This document shows, piece by piece, positions 9,395-23,444 of a stretch of DNA of 64,000 nucleotides. The first letter of the stretch is position 1; every line of letters begins with the position of its first letter. The translations under genes were made by a program, and so were the position numbers. This stretch comes from Hirudinaria manillensis. Lineage: Eukaryota; Annelida; Clitellata; Hirudinida; Hirudinidae. The notes beneath the pieces were generated by a model that was not told the DNA's origin, ran no database searches, and saw only the letters and a program-made list of their open reading frames with translations. The stretch lies in assembly GCA_034509925.1 (NCBI GenBank), contig CM067526.1, positions 9,379,629 to 9,443,628 of the forward strand. Direction: 5' to 3'.

Positions 9395-12300
9395 CTAAAC
9401 AAATCTCCAGACTTCCAGGCATTTCACTATAAAATCTTCGCTTTCTGTCAGTATATCATTCCTAAATGTCGGACACCTTTGAGTTCTTCCATAATAAAGG
9501 TCCCCATCAAGCCAAAGACCAACTGCCCCCCTGAAAAATAATTTTTTTTTTCTGCAGGTTTTTCACGATATTAAGCACTTCCTAATAATTAATTTTCCTT
9601 ATTTTGATCCCATTGTGCTTCACGGAATTGGGTACATTTGGAAATATATCGTAAGAATATTGAATGTAAAAGAATAAATTTATTCCGCGAAAATATTTAA
9701 TCCTTCATTGTCATTTCAGTTTAATTCAGTCCAATCTGCAACAAAATCTGGAGTATCGCCTAAATGATTTTATATATTTATTTTTTTAAACTCATGTTAT
9801 GCCATACGTGTTAATATTTGTTTTAATAAATTTCCAAATATATGCTTAATTAAATATCTAATTAAGATAAACAAACATTGTCTCCATCTAATCATTTTGT
9901 CAGTTTCAAAATCATTTGCATAATTAAGCTAATAATTACTACAACGAATAAAGAAAACGACATACTCTCCAGATCCAATTGAAATGCTTTCAAAGGGGGT
10001 GTATATAAAGTAGTTGTTTAGACCAGACCATCCAAATTTCTGAATGAAATAATGAATGATTCAAACTTAAACAGCTTTGTTCCACTTATAAATCGCAAAC
10101 GCGTAAGAATAAATTTCATTAATATGGAGTGAACGAAGCTTTCAGTGACTAACCCTGAACTTTTCGTAGAACGTAAAGAGATAGCATTCTCCATTACCAT
10201 AAAACGTATCGCATGGTTTTATTGTACAAGACAACATGGCTCCAAATACCTAAGAATGGATGAAACGTAGTAAATAAACAGTTGACTCCTCACAAATGAA
10301 ATATGAATTCCGTTTGGACCTTTTTGGGACAGTTGCTGCAGGACGAGTAGGACGCTAACTTTTCGCGAAATTGGCTAAGATGCTCACCAATCAAGGTGCG
10401 GGGCGAACGAGCGGACGGCAGTTCAAATAAGAAACACATGCTGAAACGAGTGAATCAGGATTCGAAACTCATCGCGAAAGCACCGTCCTAATTATCTTCT
10501 TATGTAACGGACTTCAATAAGCAGCAACCGAGGTCGGGATGATGGGCCGGATGATTAGATGTAACGGATGTTATCCGCATTATCGCTTTTCTTCCCGTTT
10601 TGTTATATTATTGAATATAATAATGAAGGAGTGACAGCCAACTTATGGCAACAGGTCGTATCAGTTTTCCGTGAATTTCCAGAGTCAGGAGACAGTAGTA
10701 TGTTGTAGAGTCTATGCATTTTAGTGTCTGCCTATGAGTTGGCTATCACTTCTCGAACATTAGTTTAATTCTAACCCAGCCGCACTTCTAGTGCTAGTGC
10801 TGATTTTGTTATTAAATATTCCCAAAGTACGAGGTCCATACGAAGTTTCTTTTCGAATGTATTAAGATCTAGATGAAAAGATTGATAAATAGACCTTTAG
10901 GTCTATAGAAAAAAATGGTAAAGTGCAGCGAAAAAGATTCATCTTGGAGGATTACCGTTTTACCAATCACGGCGCAAATAAAACATCTTTGATATACATG
11001 TATCATGAGGCAAATATTACAACGTTAATATTCTGGCACATTTATTTAACGAGGAGATTTCTAAAGGTTAAGAAGAAAAGTCAATAGCTGTAATTACAAG
11101 TATTATAATAATAATTATTATTATAAAACGTATTATATATTTATTACTAACTTGACTCTTATCATCCTTCACAAGAATCATGGTCGGTCCTTCACTATTT
11201 TCAACCTTCCTGAATAACGTTTTGAGACTGAACCCGTGAATCTCGGTGCTGTACAAAAGATCCCATTTGCAACCCTCAGCACGTGGTGGAAGGTGGAACG
11301 TCAACTTGAAAGCAAATCGAAAGTTTTGTAAATTGCTTGCAAAAAAAAAAAAAGAACAAAGTTCACTAGTACTATGTCCATCGATCAATTTATCTGGAAT
11401 TTGTTTTTAAACAAATTTGCGTTCGTCTAAAGAACACCCTCTTCATGTAAAGTGATGTTAAAAGTACATGTATATTATTGAATATGTATTAAAGGCGCTC
11501 ATTAATTTGAGAGCATTTACAGACCAAGATTCAAATCGAGGACGAAAGTTTCGCCAGGTTTTGACAGCCGTGCAACGTGCTAACCTAGCAAATCGGCAAA
11601 GTGGAACGAAATGCACTGCTCACCAAGTGCCCATCAATTGTTTACAGAAATCAATGCTGCATAACATTCATCCACCGAGGTGTTTCAAATATTTACATTT
11701 TAAGACTTCCTTAATATTTATACATTTGTTCAAAAAGATTCCGAATGACGTTATATTTGTGATACTTAACCAATACCTGATAATCACGGTTGAATTATTT
11801 TTTTAAAACTTCATCCACGGTTTCACCACAAAGTTTAAAAATATGAACGTGTTTTTATGGAGCGTTTGTGGCGAGTTGATTGGTACGTAAGCCATTGAGC
11901 TAAACCGACGCTCATATAAGGAGAGGCGACTATTTTAATAAATAAATTAAAGTATATCCTAATTAATATGCAAAGATTCGAGAATTGCATGATTCGTCGA
12001 CAAAGTATTCTCCTAACATGGTAAGGAATTGGTATTGAAGTCGTAAACTACTGACAAGTCGAAAGATGATGTCAACTGATAATTACCTGCTTCACATTGA
12101 GATGATCGAGCACATGAGATTCACGTAAAAGTTCGGGCATAGGTAGTTTCTCAATCTCCGATATCCTCAGCGCTCTCTTCACCTCCTGGAGGTTTACGAT
12201 CTACGTGAAGTCAAAACAAGATTAGGTATCGATAGCAAGGAGCCGAGCTTCGTTAAGTTCAATGTTGTTAACACTTAGATAACACGACCTTCCATTCTTT

Positions 12301-15300
12301 GGATTTCTTCCTCTCTTCAATCTCCTCGACATTTCCCGAGCTGAAGCCCTCGTGTTGTTTCTCTTTCTCCGAGCTACGATCGGCCAAAACGAACCACGGC
12401 TCGTCAAAACACGACTGGCTTTCTTGAGGGTTCGGATTCCAATATAAGAAGAAAGAAAATAGCATCGCAGTTCTGCAGAACAATTGTTATCAATATATCA
12501 TGGTGACGATGCAAGTCAATGCATCAGGAAAGTCATGAAACACAAGTCAAAATAACTTTTCTTGTTGCACAGTAAACAAACAGTCGCTTTTCATATCTGA
12601 TGAATTCTTCGATTGGTGTCCGGGGATAATTTTGAAGTGGAGAAACACATCCTCGTCTTTGTCTTCTTCGTCTTTACGTAATACGAAATTTAACAATATG
12701 AAATGAAAATAAAAAATAAAAGCACAATCGAAATTAAATTTGTAAACGTTATTATATTATATAATTATTATTAAATATAATGTGTTATATAATCGGTTTA
12801 TATAATTAATAGATATAATATATTATATAATAATTATTAAATATAATGTGTTTAATAATAATAAACATATAATAATAATAATAGTAATAATAGATATAAT
12901 AAATAGAATAATATTCAATGTTTAATAAGAATAATATTTAATGTTTTTAAGTAGAAAAAAAAATACAAAAACTCGTTCCTACCTCCTGTGGACTCGAAAG
13001 ATGAGCTCAATTGCTCCTTAACTTTTTTCGTTAAAACATCGATCGGTTTCAGAAAGAAAACCCGATCCCCTTGTTGATCAGAAGATGGCGACGGGGTCGG
13101 TGATGATGGCGATGCCGATATGGCTTGTAGCTTTGGATTGCCTTGGATCAATTATTTAATTAAAGCAACACCTAATTAGCACTTTCGATCGATTCCCCCA
13201 TCAGCAATTTTCCAGCGAATGATTAACTCTAATTAAATTACAAATTATAGACGTAGCTATTGAGAAAAGCAATGAAATTCTGCACGTAACTACGAACATT
13301 TTAAAGCGATCGTCTGTTTCTAATGAATAAATTGAATTATAACGACGAATTAATCAGGCGGTTGATTACTTGACGTGGTTGAAAAGAGATGAGACGAAAA
13401 GTCATCGATGAGAGAACTTGAATATGAGGACAGCGAACTTAAAGTTCTGGAAACGAGTTTCGAACCGCTGGGACTGCTGATGGTGATGTTCTCCACGGAA
13501 GTGGATCCTCCACCACCCAGCGACGATCTGTCGATTCCAGGTGCAAGTATGGGACTACTCAGCTCCGACGATGAAGATTCTAATCCTCCGAAGCGGAACA
13601 GGTTTCCGACGACGGAAAGCGGTCTTTCTTTGCGCATACTGGTCGATCTTTTTTTCTCAAAGACTTTCTGATCTAAAGCTGCCGCCGAGACTTCGGGGTC
13701 CTTTGTATCTTCTAGTTTTCTCGTTCCATCTGAAGTTTCACTGCAACTCCTCTTTTTAACCGTTACAACTTCTTCCTCTTCACCGGAGACTCCAAGAGTA
13801 ATATCAAGGTTTTGGTTTGAATTTTCCTTTGCCTTTTCAAACATGTCTGTAATTTGATGCTCTTTTTCTTTATCAGGTTTTAAATGGTCGCTGCAATCCA
13901 CAGCACGTTCCAGTTGTTTGGACAGTTCTTCACCTGTATCTTTTATTATAATCCTGCCAGGACAGATTGATACCATAAATTCACACGACATTAAACCTTC
14001 TCTAGTATATTGCCTAATATTCTGAGCTTTCTACCTAACTTTTACTGCCAACATATTATATATTTTAAAATATTTGCAACGAATATGAACTTTAGTTTAG
14101 GTATGGATGAGTACTGTAGTGCCCATACTAATGAAGATACCTTCATTTACTTTATTACTTACTGGTTTGTATCGTTCAGCAAGGATTCTGAATTTTTCAT
14201 GAGGGTTATACTCCCCAAGCTGATGATGGGTATGATTGTGCTGAAATCTTCGATATTTCCTTCTTTGACTTGGACATCACAAGGATCGGGATCAAACATG
14301 ATGAAGTCTGAGCTCAACAGCAGCAGTCCCGACACAGAAGACATCTGAAAAGTTTCATCAAAACCTTCTTCCTTTATAAATCACGGGATTCATGTAAATA
14401 GAGTTTAGCAACCGTCGGATCCCTCATGGCAAAACTTGCATACCGACCGTGTTTTTGTCCTTGAAGTATTTCGCTGGAACTTTGACGAACTGGAAACTAT
14501 TCTCCACTGAGTCTTCGGTGGATGACGAACCAATCTTCTGCAAGTTGTCGATGGCGATGTGTTTGGTCACGTTCAGGATCGGTTTTATGCCGGTGAACAG
14601 CAAGTCCTGACAGAAGAACGTTATAAAAGCTCGTGGAAACACGTCAAAATAATAGCCAACTGACAGACAAGCGACAAAGTTAACTTGCAGATTGCATCCC
14701 GCAGGTAACTATAATCTTTGCCAAAATACTAACTCGGGCTTTAAAAAAAACAATCTGAATGTTCTCCTTGCTAGTTAGCTTTAACCTATAGCTTCTTTAA
14801 GTAATGAATTCACTAGTCGAAAAAATACTTCGAGCAATCACAAGCACGCGACACAAGTTTATAGGTCCCAGAGTCATTAAAAAATTGGTGGCACACCATG
14901 CAAAGATATTAGCAAAAACAGTCTACTGTTGCTTATAATAATGTACAATTGTTGCTTATATTTTACATGGATGCGATACGCATATATTTTATATATATAT
15001 ATATGTGGATGCAGTTTTAGTTTCAGTTTACCTCACTTACAATTGCAATTACAATTACATTTCATTGTTTGGCTCGGACTTAGGTTGCTTTAACAGAGGA
15101 ATAACCAAAAACAACAGTGGGTTCAGATACACCAGTTTCATTTTTTGCTTGCAGAATAAATTGAAGTAATTGAAACTAATATATTAAGTAATCATTTTGT
15201 TTTAATAATTCGCGATTAACACCAACGACACACCTTCTTGCGAGACATTAACGCCAGACTAATAGCTAATAATAAAGTGACATGAATATTTATATTTATA

Positions 15301-18300
15301 ATAATATTTATCAAAGTAAATCCATTGTTGAATAAAATATTAATTTCAAATAAATGCAAGTTCCCACCTGTCCTCCATATATCAATCTCTGTAAGGGCTG
15401 TTAAAAAATGAAGATTAATGTAATGGATAGGAGATAAATTATTGCTAGATTTTTTACAGTCATATAATAAAAAGTTATAGTTGCATTAAACTCCGACAAT
15501 ACAAAATAGCTTAAGATTAAATCAAATCGATCTATGTCACTTAGATTTTATATTTAGAAAACCTTATGTTTCAAAATTCCAAAAGTCTGGTACTTCCGAT
15601 CTTTTTGTTTTTGCATCTGTTTTGTTTCGAAAGCGAATTAAACAGAGATGACCAGCAGGATAAAACTTTTTAAAGTTGATTTTTTTTATATTGTTTCCCC
15701 CCCCCTCCCCCATGAAACATATATTTATAGAAGCAATAAAAATCTTGCTTTCCTTAAAATATTGGACAGCCTTAAATATTGAACCATTAATAACCTAATC
15801 TCGAATTGCTGCATTTAATAACCCAAAATGTTTTTAATGATCAAGTAAAATATTAATCTGCGATGTATTAATTCTAATCTTACAGTAAACTCAATAATAT
15901 ACACGTAATGTACTTGAAACCCAATTAATAAATGGTTAGTCTTAATATAGAATAATTTAGAATTTCTTTTAATTCAACAAAATAAACAAATTTGTGAAAA
16001 AATCACAAACAACAAATATTCAGTATAACCTACTAAATAATTAAACAAATCTTAAAACAAGAAATATGATGAAATCGCAAAGATATTACTACGAACGAAA
16101 TGAATAATAATAACAACCTTGTACGATAGGAGCTCCACTTCGATTTGTTTATTTTCAAATTCAGGTACGATCATGGTAATTGATTCTGTGTTTTCCATTT
16201 CTTTTCGATGTGTAACGGGAATAGAAGCTTCGGCGGTTGAGATTTGAGAATTTTTGTCCGTTGGCTCGACGTGTTCCTCGGATCGACAGGACGAATACAA
16301 GTCGTCGGGAATGTAAAGGGTCTTCGAATGTTCAAAAGATTTCAGTCGAATAACCGACAAAACTGAATTCAATTAGAACCTGTTTGTGTTGTTTCACGTC
16401 ATTACATTTTGATGTGTCATTCGGATTGCCATAATCCAGAATATGATATTATCATTTAATTTTAAAATTACTTTTGTTTCAAAAACAAGTTGACTAGATG
16501 TTGTTCTAGTGTTATTACTACTAATCATTACAATGATAAGGATGACCTCAACGAGAATATCGACAACGATGACGACTTCTCGTAGATTTTAAGAGCAGAT
16601 AGAGATGGAAAAAAGTTGCCGCAGAAATAACTCAGCTGAGAAATTAGGTCATCTATTCAAGCATTATTCAAGCAGATCTTTCGAAAAAAAAGGGCCAAAA
16701 CGAAACAGGGCGCTTGTCCAATATGGAGTTTGCTCGATTTAATCATCGTTGCTTAATAACTCATGAATTCATTCCCCTCGTGGCAGAATGAGGTCACGGC
16801 CTATTGATTCCCTCAACTCAATCCATAACGCAACCAAATGAAGCTGATTGTCCGAGACACGCTCCATGTTACCCTCCATTTTTTCTCATTTCTCAGCTGG
16901 GGCTCCATTTTTGTGAAAAACGTAAAATGTTTTGAACATTTGCATTACTTTTACTTTTCATTAGAAGGCAATGAATTAAAGAGACGTTGAATCACCAGAG
17001 CCTTTTTCCTATAGAATTAAGTAGGTGCAAAGTGAAACGAATTATGTTACATACTTTTAATCACAATTAAGTATCTTGTTACTAAACATCACACACAAAA
17101 ATTATCAACTGCAAAACTAGAACAGTTATATCAAAGTATTAACCTGTCCCTCAAAAATTGTCTCAGAATGGAGTTTGTTGATGGTTTTGAGTTCGGAAGA
17201 GGTCGTGCCATGGTGGGCTGCCAAACTCCTTAGAGTGTCCCTACCCGTCACCTGAAAGTTGTAAAATGCAACTCAAGCACAACAAGCAACAGTTCCATGT
17301 AGATATTACTCTGTGGACGAAGCTCTATTTATTGCGCAAACCATTTACAGTCGTAAGACACTTTAGCTGGGGATAGGCCCGAGCGATTTAATTTACTTTT
17401 AATTTAAACATTAAATTAACCAATTATGTCAATCAGATTGAATGAATAGCCAAATTTTAGATTTTTAGCATTTCGAGGGAGACTTTCATTCCGCTATTTA
17501 GATATTAATATTGAGGCAGAACTGATGGTCATCAAAGTCGTATTTTGTCCATCGTCCCAGGAATAGCGTTTAATATTTTCTTTATTATTATTATTGTTGT
17601 TGTGTCTGAATCTAGGAATAGCGAATGACGAATCCTGATTGGACATCTAAGAAGCATATTATCTGACCATTTATCCAGGAATGAAACAAAGATCCTCATC
17701 AGTATGCAGACACACGTAAATCAGATTTTGTGCCTCCTTCCAAGCATGAAAATGTCCATAAAATAGAGGCTTTTGAGGTATCTGTTACCTGGTGCTAACA
17801 TAATTCTCTAACTATCGGGTGAATAATAACGTTGTTTATTGCCAATTTAATAATTTGATCGAAGGCTACTTCTTCTGGCACCAATTGTCAGCTTTGGAAA
17901 ATAGAAACAATAAAAATTTTACATGCAAATGTTAGACCTGCTAAATTACAATAACTTATAGGCTTGGGCTGGAATCTAGAGCCAAAGTAATGAAACTGAT
18001 TTAATTAATCACCAATAGATAGTCTATTTAGTTTCATTATGCGAAGATTATTAGAAATCAACGTGCCACATTTACAATGCCATATAATTTATTTCTAAAG
18101 AGCAATTTCGGAGTGAAGCGAAATCGATATTGAGTCAGAAAAATAACCTGATACTTAAAGGTTCCACTCGGTTGTAATGGAATTCTCTGACGTGTCTTTC
18201 CTGTTCCTGTCTCCGACTCTTTGTTGGGAGGAACACATTCTGTAGTTCAAATTAAATATCGTTTACCTCTTGAATCCCTGACAAATGACGAATGGCTAAT

Positions 18301-20539
18301 GCTTATAAAATATTAAAGCGTTCCGAATGGTATGGCATGTCAATCGATATTCATATCGCGCAAGCATGAGATTTTGGCAAAACTACAGTTAATAAATTTT
18401 TAAGAAAGTTGAATGACAATCTCAAAATTGGAAACTGTCTAGAATGAAGAACGATTGGAATCAGATCCCAAATATCGATCACATGAACATCCCTGTGGCC
18501 TCACAAGTTTCCTGGCTTACTCATAACATCTAAAATATGTCATGTAATGAAACTATCCTTCTATTCTATCTTCTTCAAAACAGTCCAGAAATGTGATCTA
18601 GTTATTCCTCTAGCTAACAACTTCAGTTCTTATCGAGGCATAGGTCTCACAAAGAGGCCACTTTAGCCACGTCCAAAAACAAAACAATCGTCTGATCTTC
18701 ATTTCCAAATATCTTGATGATAATAAGAGAATGAAAGCTTATTTAGCTACATTTCTTTTCGAAGCCTGTGGTGGTGCTGAATGCCAGTCGATCTTGCTAA
18801 CGAAAGCGTCAAGAGCATTCAAAAGCTCAGAAGACATTGGATCTCCCATCCAATCCCAACACGAATAGAAATCGCATTAGGGAGCCCATTCTCTATTTTC
18901 ATGTAAAAACGTTTTGGTCCAGTTAATGGATCCTGCGGTCATTTTTATAATAAAGTCATCGCAAAAGTATTGCGATTTTAATTTTTGTTATTTGTCCTGG
19001 TTGTCTCCACGGGATTATTTGGTAAACTTCGACGCAAAGCCATGATTATCCCTTTTTTCGTTCAATTACCGTCAGATCGTTAAAAAAAACCTTTCAATTA
19101 TAGAGTTCAATTACCATTAGTAAATAATTAACTAGTTATCATTAATAAACTAACGGAGAGCAAACGTCCTGTTCTGGTCATCCTGGAGCAGGCATCCGAA
19201 GTCAAAAGACATCGGTCTGTGGTCGTCATCGGACCCATCAAGGTGATCTGTTAATCCCTTTCGAAGCCTATAAACAGCATCAATCAAAATGGCCTTTGTT
19301 TTTCATTATGATGGATAAAGTGACTAAAGTGCTTGCACAAACGTTACTAAGACATTGTGAACAATAAAATCGATTTCAAGAGACAGGAAGTGACGGTGAA
19401 CGACATTCACTTTAGGTTATATTTAGGTTCAGTTTCAGAATATGATGTGGTACCACATCTTTATTCTTCGCTAGAAGTGAATTTAAGAAAGACTCGGGTC
19501 AATAGGATAGTAAACTTAAAGTGATACTGCAATGCAGAACAAACGACCTTAGTGGGCAATCACTCTAACGCCCAGAGTCACATGCAAAGACAGTAAATTA
19601 ACGAAACAAGATTTAATTAACATAGCCCTACTTTTGACGAAAAAAACATCAATATATGAAAGTTAAATAGCCACTAGTTCGAATATTGGGACGATGGAAA
19701 GATTCAGGTGGGGCTGCCAATGTATCACATAACGGCCCCATTCGGCATATCAATAAATTCAGATGTCGAGGTTAAATTGATATTTACAACTGTCTTAACA
19801 AAACTCCAGCATAAACCATTGCAATCACAAACCACTGTGCAACTAATAAGAATCATAACATAAATATTGAAAATAGATGTTATCTTCAAAAGGAAGCGCT
19901 CAATATGAAATCTTAAGGCGTACTAAGCGGGGCTTAAGTGTTCCAAACTGACTGATAGAATCGTTAGAACCTTATCAGAATAATATTGAAGAACTTATGA
20001 TGAAATGGGTCCGCCTTCAGATTCATGGTTGAATTTGCTTGTTGCATAGTTGAATTGTTGACTGCATTAATAAAATGTTATGTACATACGACTAGAAATG
20101 AAATGATTACATATTTTAACGATCACCTGTTGAGGTGACCAACGATCACCTTATCCTGGCGTAAGAAAGTGCCCGAAGGAATATCTCTTCCAACTATTTT
20201 AACTATCGCATTAAATATCGTAGAACAGAGGAGCGCCTCAAGGGCGGGCCAAACCGGTCTTCAGCAAAAAATTACGTCCCGCGCACCTCTAATATGTACA
20301 CGATTATCCTTCATCCAATCCTCATCGGATATTCGACTGAACTCATTTCTCGACAGCGAGTGATATTAAAATAACTGAATTTAACCGCACCAATGTCCCA
20401 CACCAACAAAACCATACACCCCTTAACTTCAATGCACAAAGGAAAATTTTTATAAAGAATAAAGACATACACACCTTGAGGGTAATTCGAAAGCTTGCTT
20501 GGCTTTCTGCTTGAATGATCTCCTCAAATCCGCGCTCAT
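9395..20539 (-). CDS. OXR1: OXR1/NCOA7-family protein, full length (LysM, GRAM-like, TLDc)
   Basis: Sixteen exons, all phase-consistent, give 865 codons (human OXR1 about 874). In transcript order: 20475-20539, 19155-19267, 18148-18239, 17144-17251, 16118-16321, 14436-14606, 14163-14344, 13370-14001, 12983-13141, 12557-12671, 12289-12472, 12087-12200, 11152-11304, 10154-10249, 9966-10039, 9395-9530. Domains: LysM in exons 3-5 ([19 protein letters not shown], then TLYIPDD); GRAM-like segment in exons 6-7 ([30 protein letters not shown]); long Ser/Glu-rich disordered exon 8; the conserved [10 protein letters not shown] and EPWFVLADR block; then TLDc at about 685-865 ([53 protein letters not shown]). 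OXR1 proteins protect against oxidative stress and TLDc binds and regulates the V-ATPase. Exon 8 may begin at 14001 or 14013; both keep frame. Confidence 0.9.
12740..12935. repeat. Nearly pure A/T repeat inside an OXR1 intron
   Basis: Made of recurring ATTATTAAATATAATGTGTT-like words and (AAT)n or (ATA)n runs. It has two related copies about 70 bases apart (near 12768 and 12834). Low-complexity expansion in the intron between exons 12983-13141 and 12557-12671. Confidence 0.7.
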
Positions 20540-21583
20540 ACTTTACTCCATTTGATGAAATACACGCTCCTTATTCGCCATAATTCCATCACAGCTCATA
20601 TCGAATGATTACATTTATTATTACTATTTGGCATATCATTACTCTCGCAAGTGGCTAGAATGTTGCCATGGACATTCTTCCAAGTGCACAATAAACGGTG
20701 AGATGCCACGCAACCTCCTGCTATGGCTGGGCAAGGACCAGTCGTGCACCTATTTATAGCGCCACGGAACTCCCGTCGTACAGAAAGCAACAAATGTATC
20801 TCACGCAAACCAGCTGCATCAGCTGCGCGAACGCCGCACATTCGCGACGGACAGTAACCCATCGTACTAATCCCCACGAAACTTATATTTCTGCCACAAT
20901 CAAACAATCGATCCATTGTCTCATTGAACCAACCAATATAACGTGTAATCTTAGTAATATCGTTTCCTAAGTCTAAGTTTGTCTTCTTACCCATTACCCA
21001 GCCACAACTAATACATCCATTCAGAACTTGTATTCTCATTTGTAATTAAGATAAAAACAAAACAACCAGTTTCATGTTTAAAACTGTTTATGTATTGATA
21101 AATTGTCTCAGTTTAACCAGTCTGCACAAATCCAATTAGCCTGCACTGCATGCAGAACCAAAGCATTAAAATACCAGATTGCAAACGTAGACATGTCCAA
21201 TATATATTTACAAAGTGTAGAAATCATGAGATAAATAGGATCAGAATCCATCACTAAATCATCACCAACATCACCATCAGTTTGACCACATCCATGATTC
21301 AGCCATTGCAACACTCCAGCATGTACCATTGAACAGCAACCACAGATCATCATACACCTAAGAAAAATCATAACATCAATATTAACATGTGTCAAAAGTA
21401 CATTCAATATGGTTAACTCAAATTATGAATTAACTGATGCCAATTACCATCTATAACATGAGAACATGCTGCTGATTTTCAGCTTTCGCACGTCTCAAAG
21501 CGCCTTTGCTCGGGCGTTGCGGCATTGTGCCGGGACGCTCGGCACCGTTTAAATATATAAATTCAATAAATAATTAATACTTC
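20540..21583. other. Spacer between OXR1 and TARDBP, incl. TARDBP 3' UTR
   Basis: Upstream of the OXR1 start (minus strand) and downstream of the TARDBP stop. The half nearest OXR1 (about 20690-20880) is richer in GC and probably carries the OXR1 promoter. The half nearest TARDBP is AT-rich and probably 3' UTR. The long minus-strand frames here (for example 20596-21039) have no recognisable domain and look like chance. Confidence 0.45.
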
Positions 21584-23444
21584 CTACGTACCGGTCCAGG
21601 AACCGGTTTGAGACTGTCCATCTTTGCCCCAGCTACCACTGGAATAGCCCAGTTGCCCAGGTTGTTGGTATGTTCCATATGCTGAGTAGGTTCCAACTTG
21701 CTGTGATGTATCAACCTGTTTTCCACTCTGAGAACCAGTGGTTTGACCAGAAGAAGTGCTATAACCAATGGATTGATATCTACTGTTATCCCCAGCTGCA
21801 CCAGGATATCCACCAGCTCCTTGTCCAATCATGCCACCCTGACCCATCATGCCCAATATCCCTTGAGCTATAGCGGCCTGTGCTGCTGCCGCAACAATCG
21901 CAGGATTAACAGGAAAAGCGCCGGCATTGGCTCCGCCGGTTCCAAATCCCATATTGAAAGAGTTTGGGTTGGCAAATCCTGCCACGGCTGCTGCAGCTGC
22001 GGCGGCAGCCGTGTTGGGATCAATCAGGGCACCCTGGCCGTGCATGCTACCGGCTTTAGCCCATCCTTTGCTATGCCATCCGTATCCATCATCTGCATAT
22101 TTTTCAGCATTCTTCGGAGTTGCAGTTCCAATATGAACACTGCAATTCTTTATAACATGGTCATCGCCATAGAGACTTTGTGCCACATATGGGTCAGCAA
22201 ACGTGACAAAAGCAAATGCCCGGAATGGCTTTGGTATGAAAACTTCTCTGACTTCCCCAAATTGGGAAAAGTACCCCTGGAGATCATCATTTGTCATATC
22301 CTCAGTACATCGACCAACATAGATCTTGTTACTCATTTCACTTGATATTCCACCTTCCTGGAGAGAGATAGCCCAAGCCTGCAAATAATGAATCAATTTA
22401 AAATTTGAACTATAAAAACAAAAACAATAATCTTAAATGGTAAACTCTAAAAAGACTACCTTTGAGTTCGGGATCCGAAGGTTGCACCATCTGCCATCAA
22501 TAAGATGTCTCTGAGATAGGGCTTTCACTTGAGATTCATAGTCAGCAAATCTTATAAAGCCAAATCCCTTGGACTGCTTAGTTTTCAGGTCATACTTCAG
22601 CTATACAAATAAAATATAACTTGTTCAAATAAATGCTTGATTGGATTTTTATTTTGATCTCTTACCTGAACCATGGTCAGTTCTCCAAAAGCAGAGAAGT
22701 ATTTCCTAATATCATCCTCTGTAGATTTCCATGGTAGTCCAAGAACAATAAGATCACTACATTTCAGCTTATCTAACTTCTTTGTTTTCACAGTGGGATT
22801 TTCAAGAGAATCACCCTTTCTCTTCTCTATTAAGCATTTAAATCAGTAAATTAAATAATGACATCTTAGCCTTTTGAAATTAGTTTCCATGTGCAATCAA
22901 CCACATGCAATCATCATACAATCATCAATGTATGTAATTTATGCAAAAATAAAACCCATGCTCATAAGTGTGAAATTGTGGTGCCATGAGCATAAAAAAC
23001 AGATGGTCAAATAATAATTGTGCTATACTTCATAAAACAAAATACCTCCAAATCCCAGACAAACTTTGAGGCATGTAATGTGGAAGTCAAAACAAACACA
23101 TGTCCAACAGCGTGTCTGACAACCAACCCATTTCACACCCATTCGCAGGGCTTGTCAAGTCACAAAAATCAAATTAACCACATACTACTTGTTTTAAGTT
23201 GACAACCTTTTGGATAGACTGTCTGAAAAACGTAGCTAGACCACCCCTCATCTGGAGCCAGTAAGCGTCCTTCACTGAGCCTCACTCCTCTCACAGCATT
23301 AGAATCTTGGGCGCGATACTTGAGTCCGCTGACCCCGGGGAACTGTGCCACTACAGTGGAGAGAAGCAACTCACCATTCGGCTCAGTGGGAAGCTCTATT
23401 GGCTCATCACCGTCATCATCAACAACTTGCACGTACTGGCTCAT
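21584..23444 (-). CDS. TARDBP: TDP-43 (TAR DNA-binding protein) homologue
   Basis: Four coding exons: 23186-23444, 22666-22826, 22460-22600 and 21584-22378, phase-consistent, 451 codons (human 414). Exon 1 is the N-terminal oligomerisation domain ([20 protein letters not shown]). Exons 2-3 are RRM1 ([20 protein letters not shown] as RNP2; SKGFGFIRF as RNP1; [14 protein letters not shown]). Exon 4 begins with RRM2 ([39 protein letters not shown]) and continues into a Gly/Ala/Gln/Ser-rich tail. That tail holds an alanine tract and the conserved helical segment ([25 protein letters not shown]). TDP-43 binds UG-rich RNA and controls splicing and mRNA fate, mostly in the nucleus. A basic KKRKG...KTKKLDK segment between domains 1 and 2 fits its nuclear localisation signal. 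An acceptor directly before the start codon (CTTTTAG) implies an upstream non-coding exon. Confidence 0.95.

Noticed and set aside
11468-11806. 112-codon plus-strand frame inside an OXR1 intron
   Set aside because: No domain, AT-driven composition, no splice or start context; judged chance.
20596-21039. 147-codon minus-strand frame between TARDBP and OXR1
   Set aside because: Cys/Arg/Gly-rich with no family resemblance. It lies in the presumed OXR1 promoter, where raised GC content lowers stop frequency.
21743-22345. 200-codon plus-strand frame over TARDBP exon 4
   Set aside because: Shadow of the TDP-43 RRM2 and low-complexity exon on the opposite strand.
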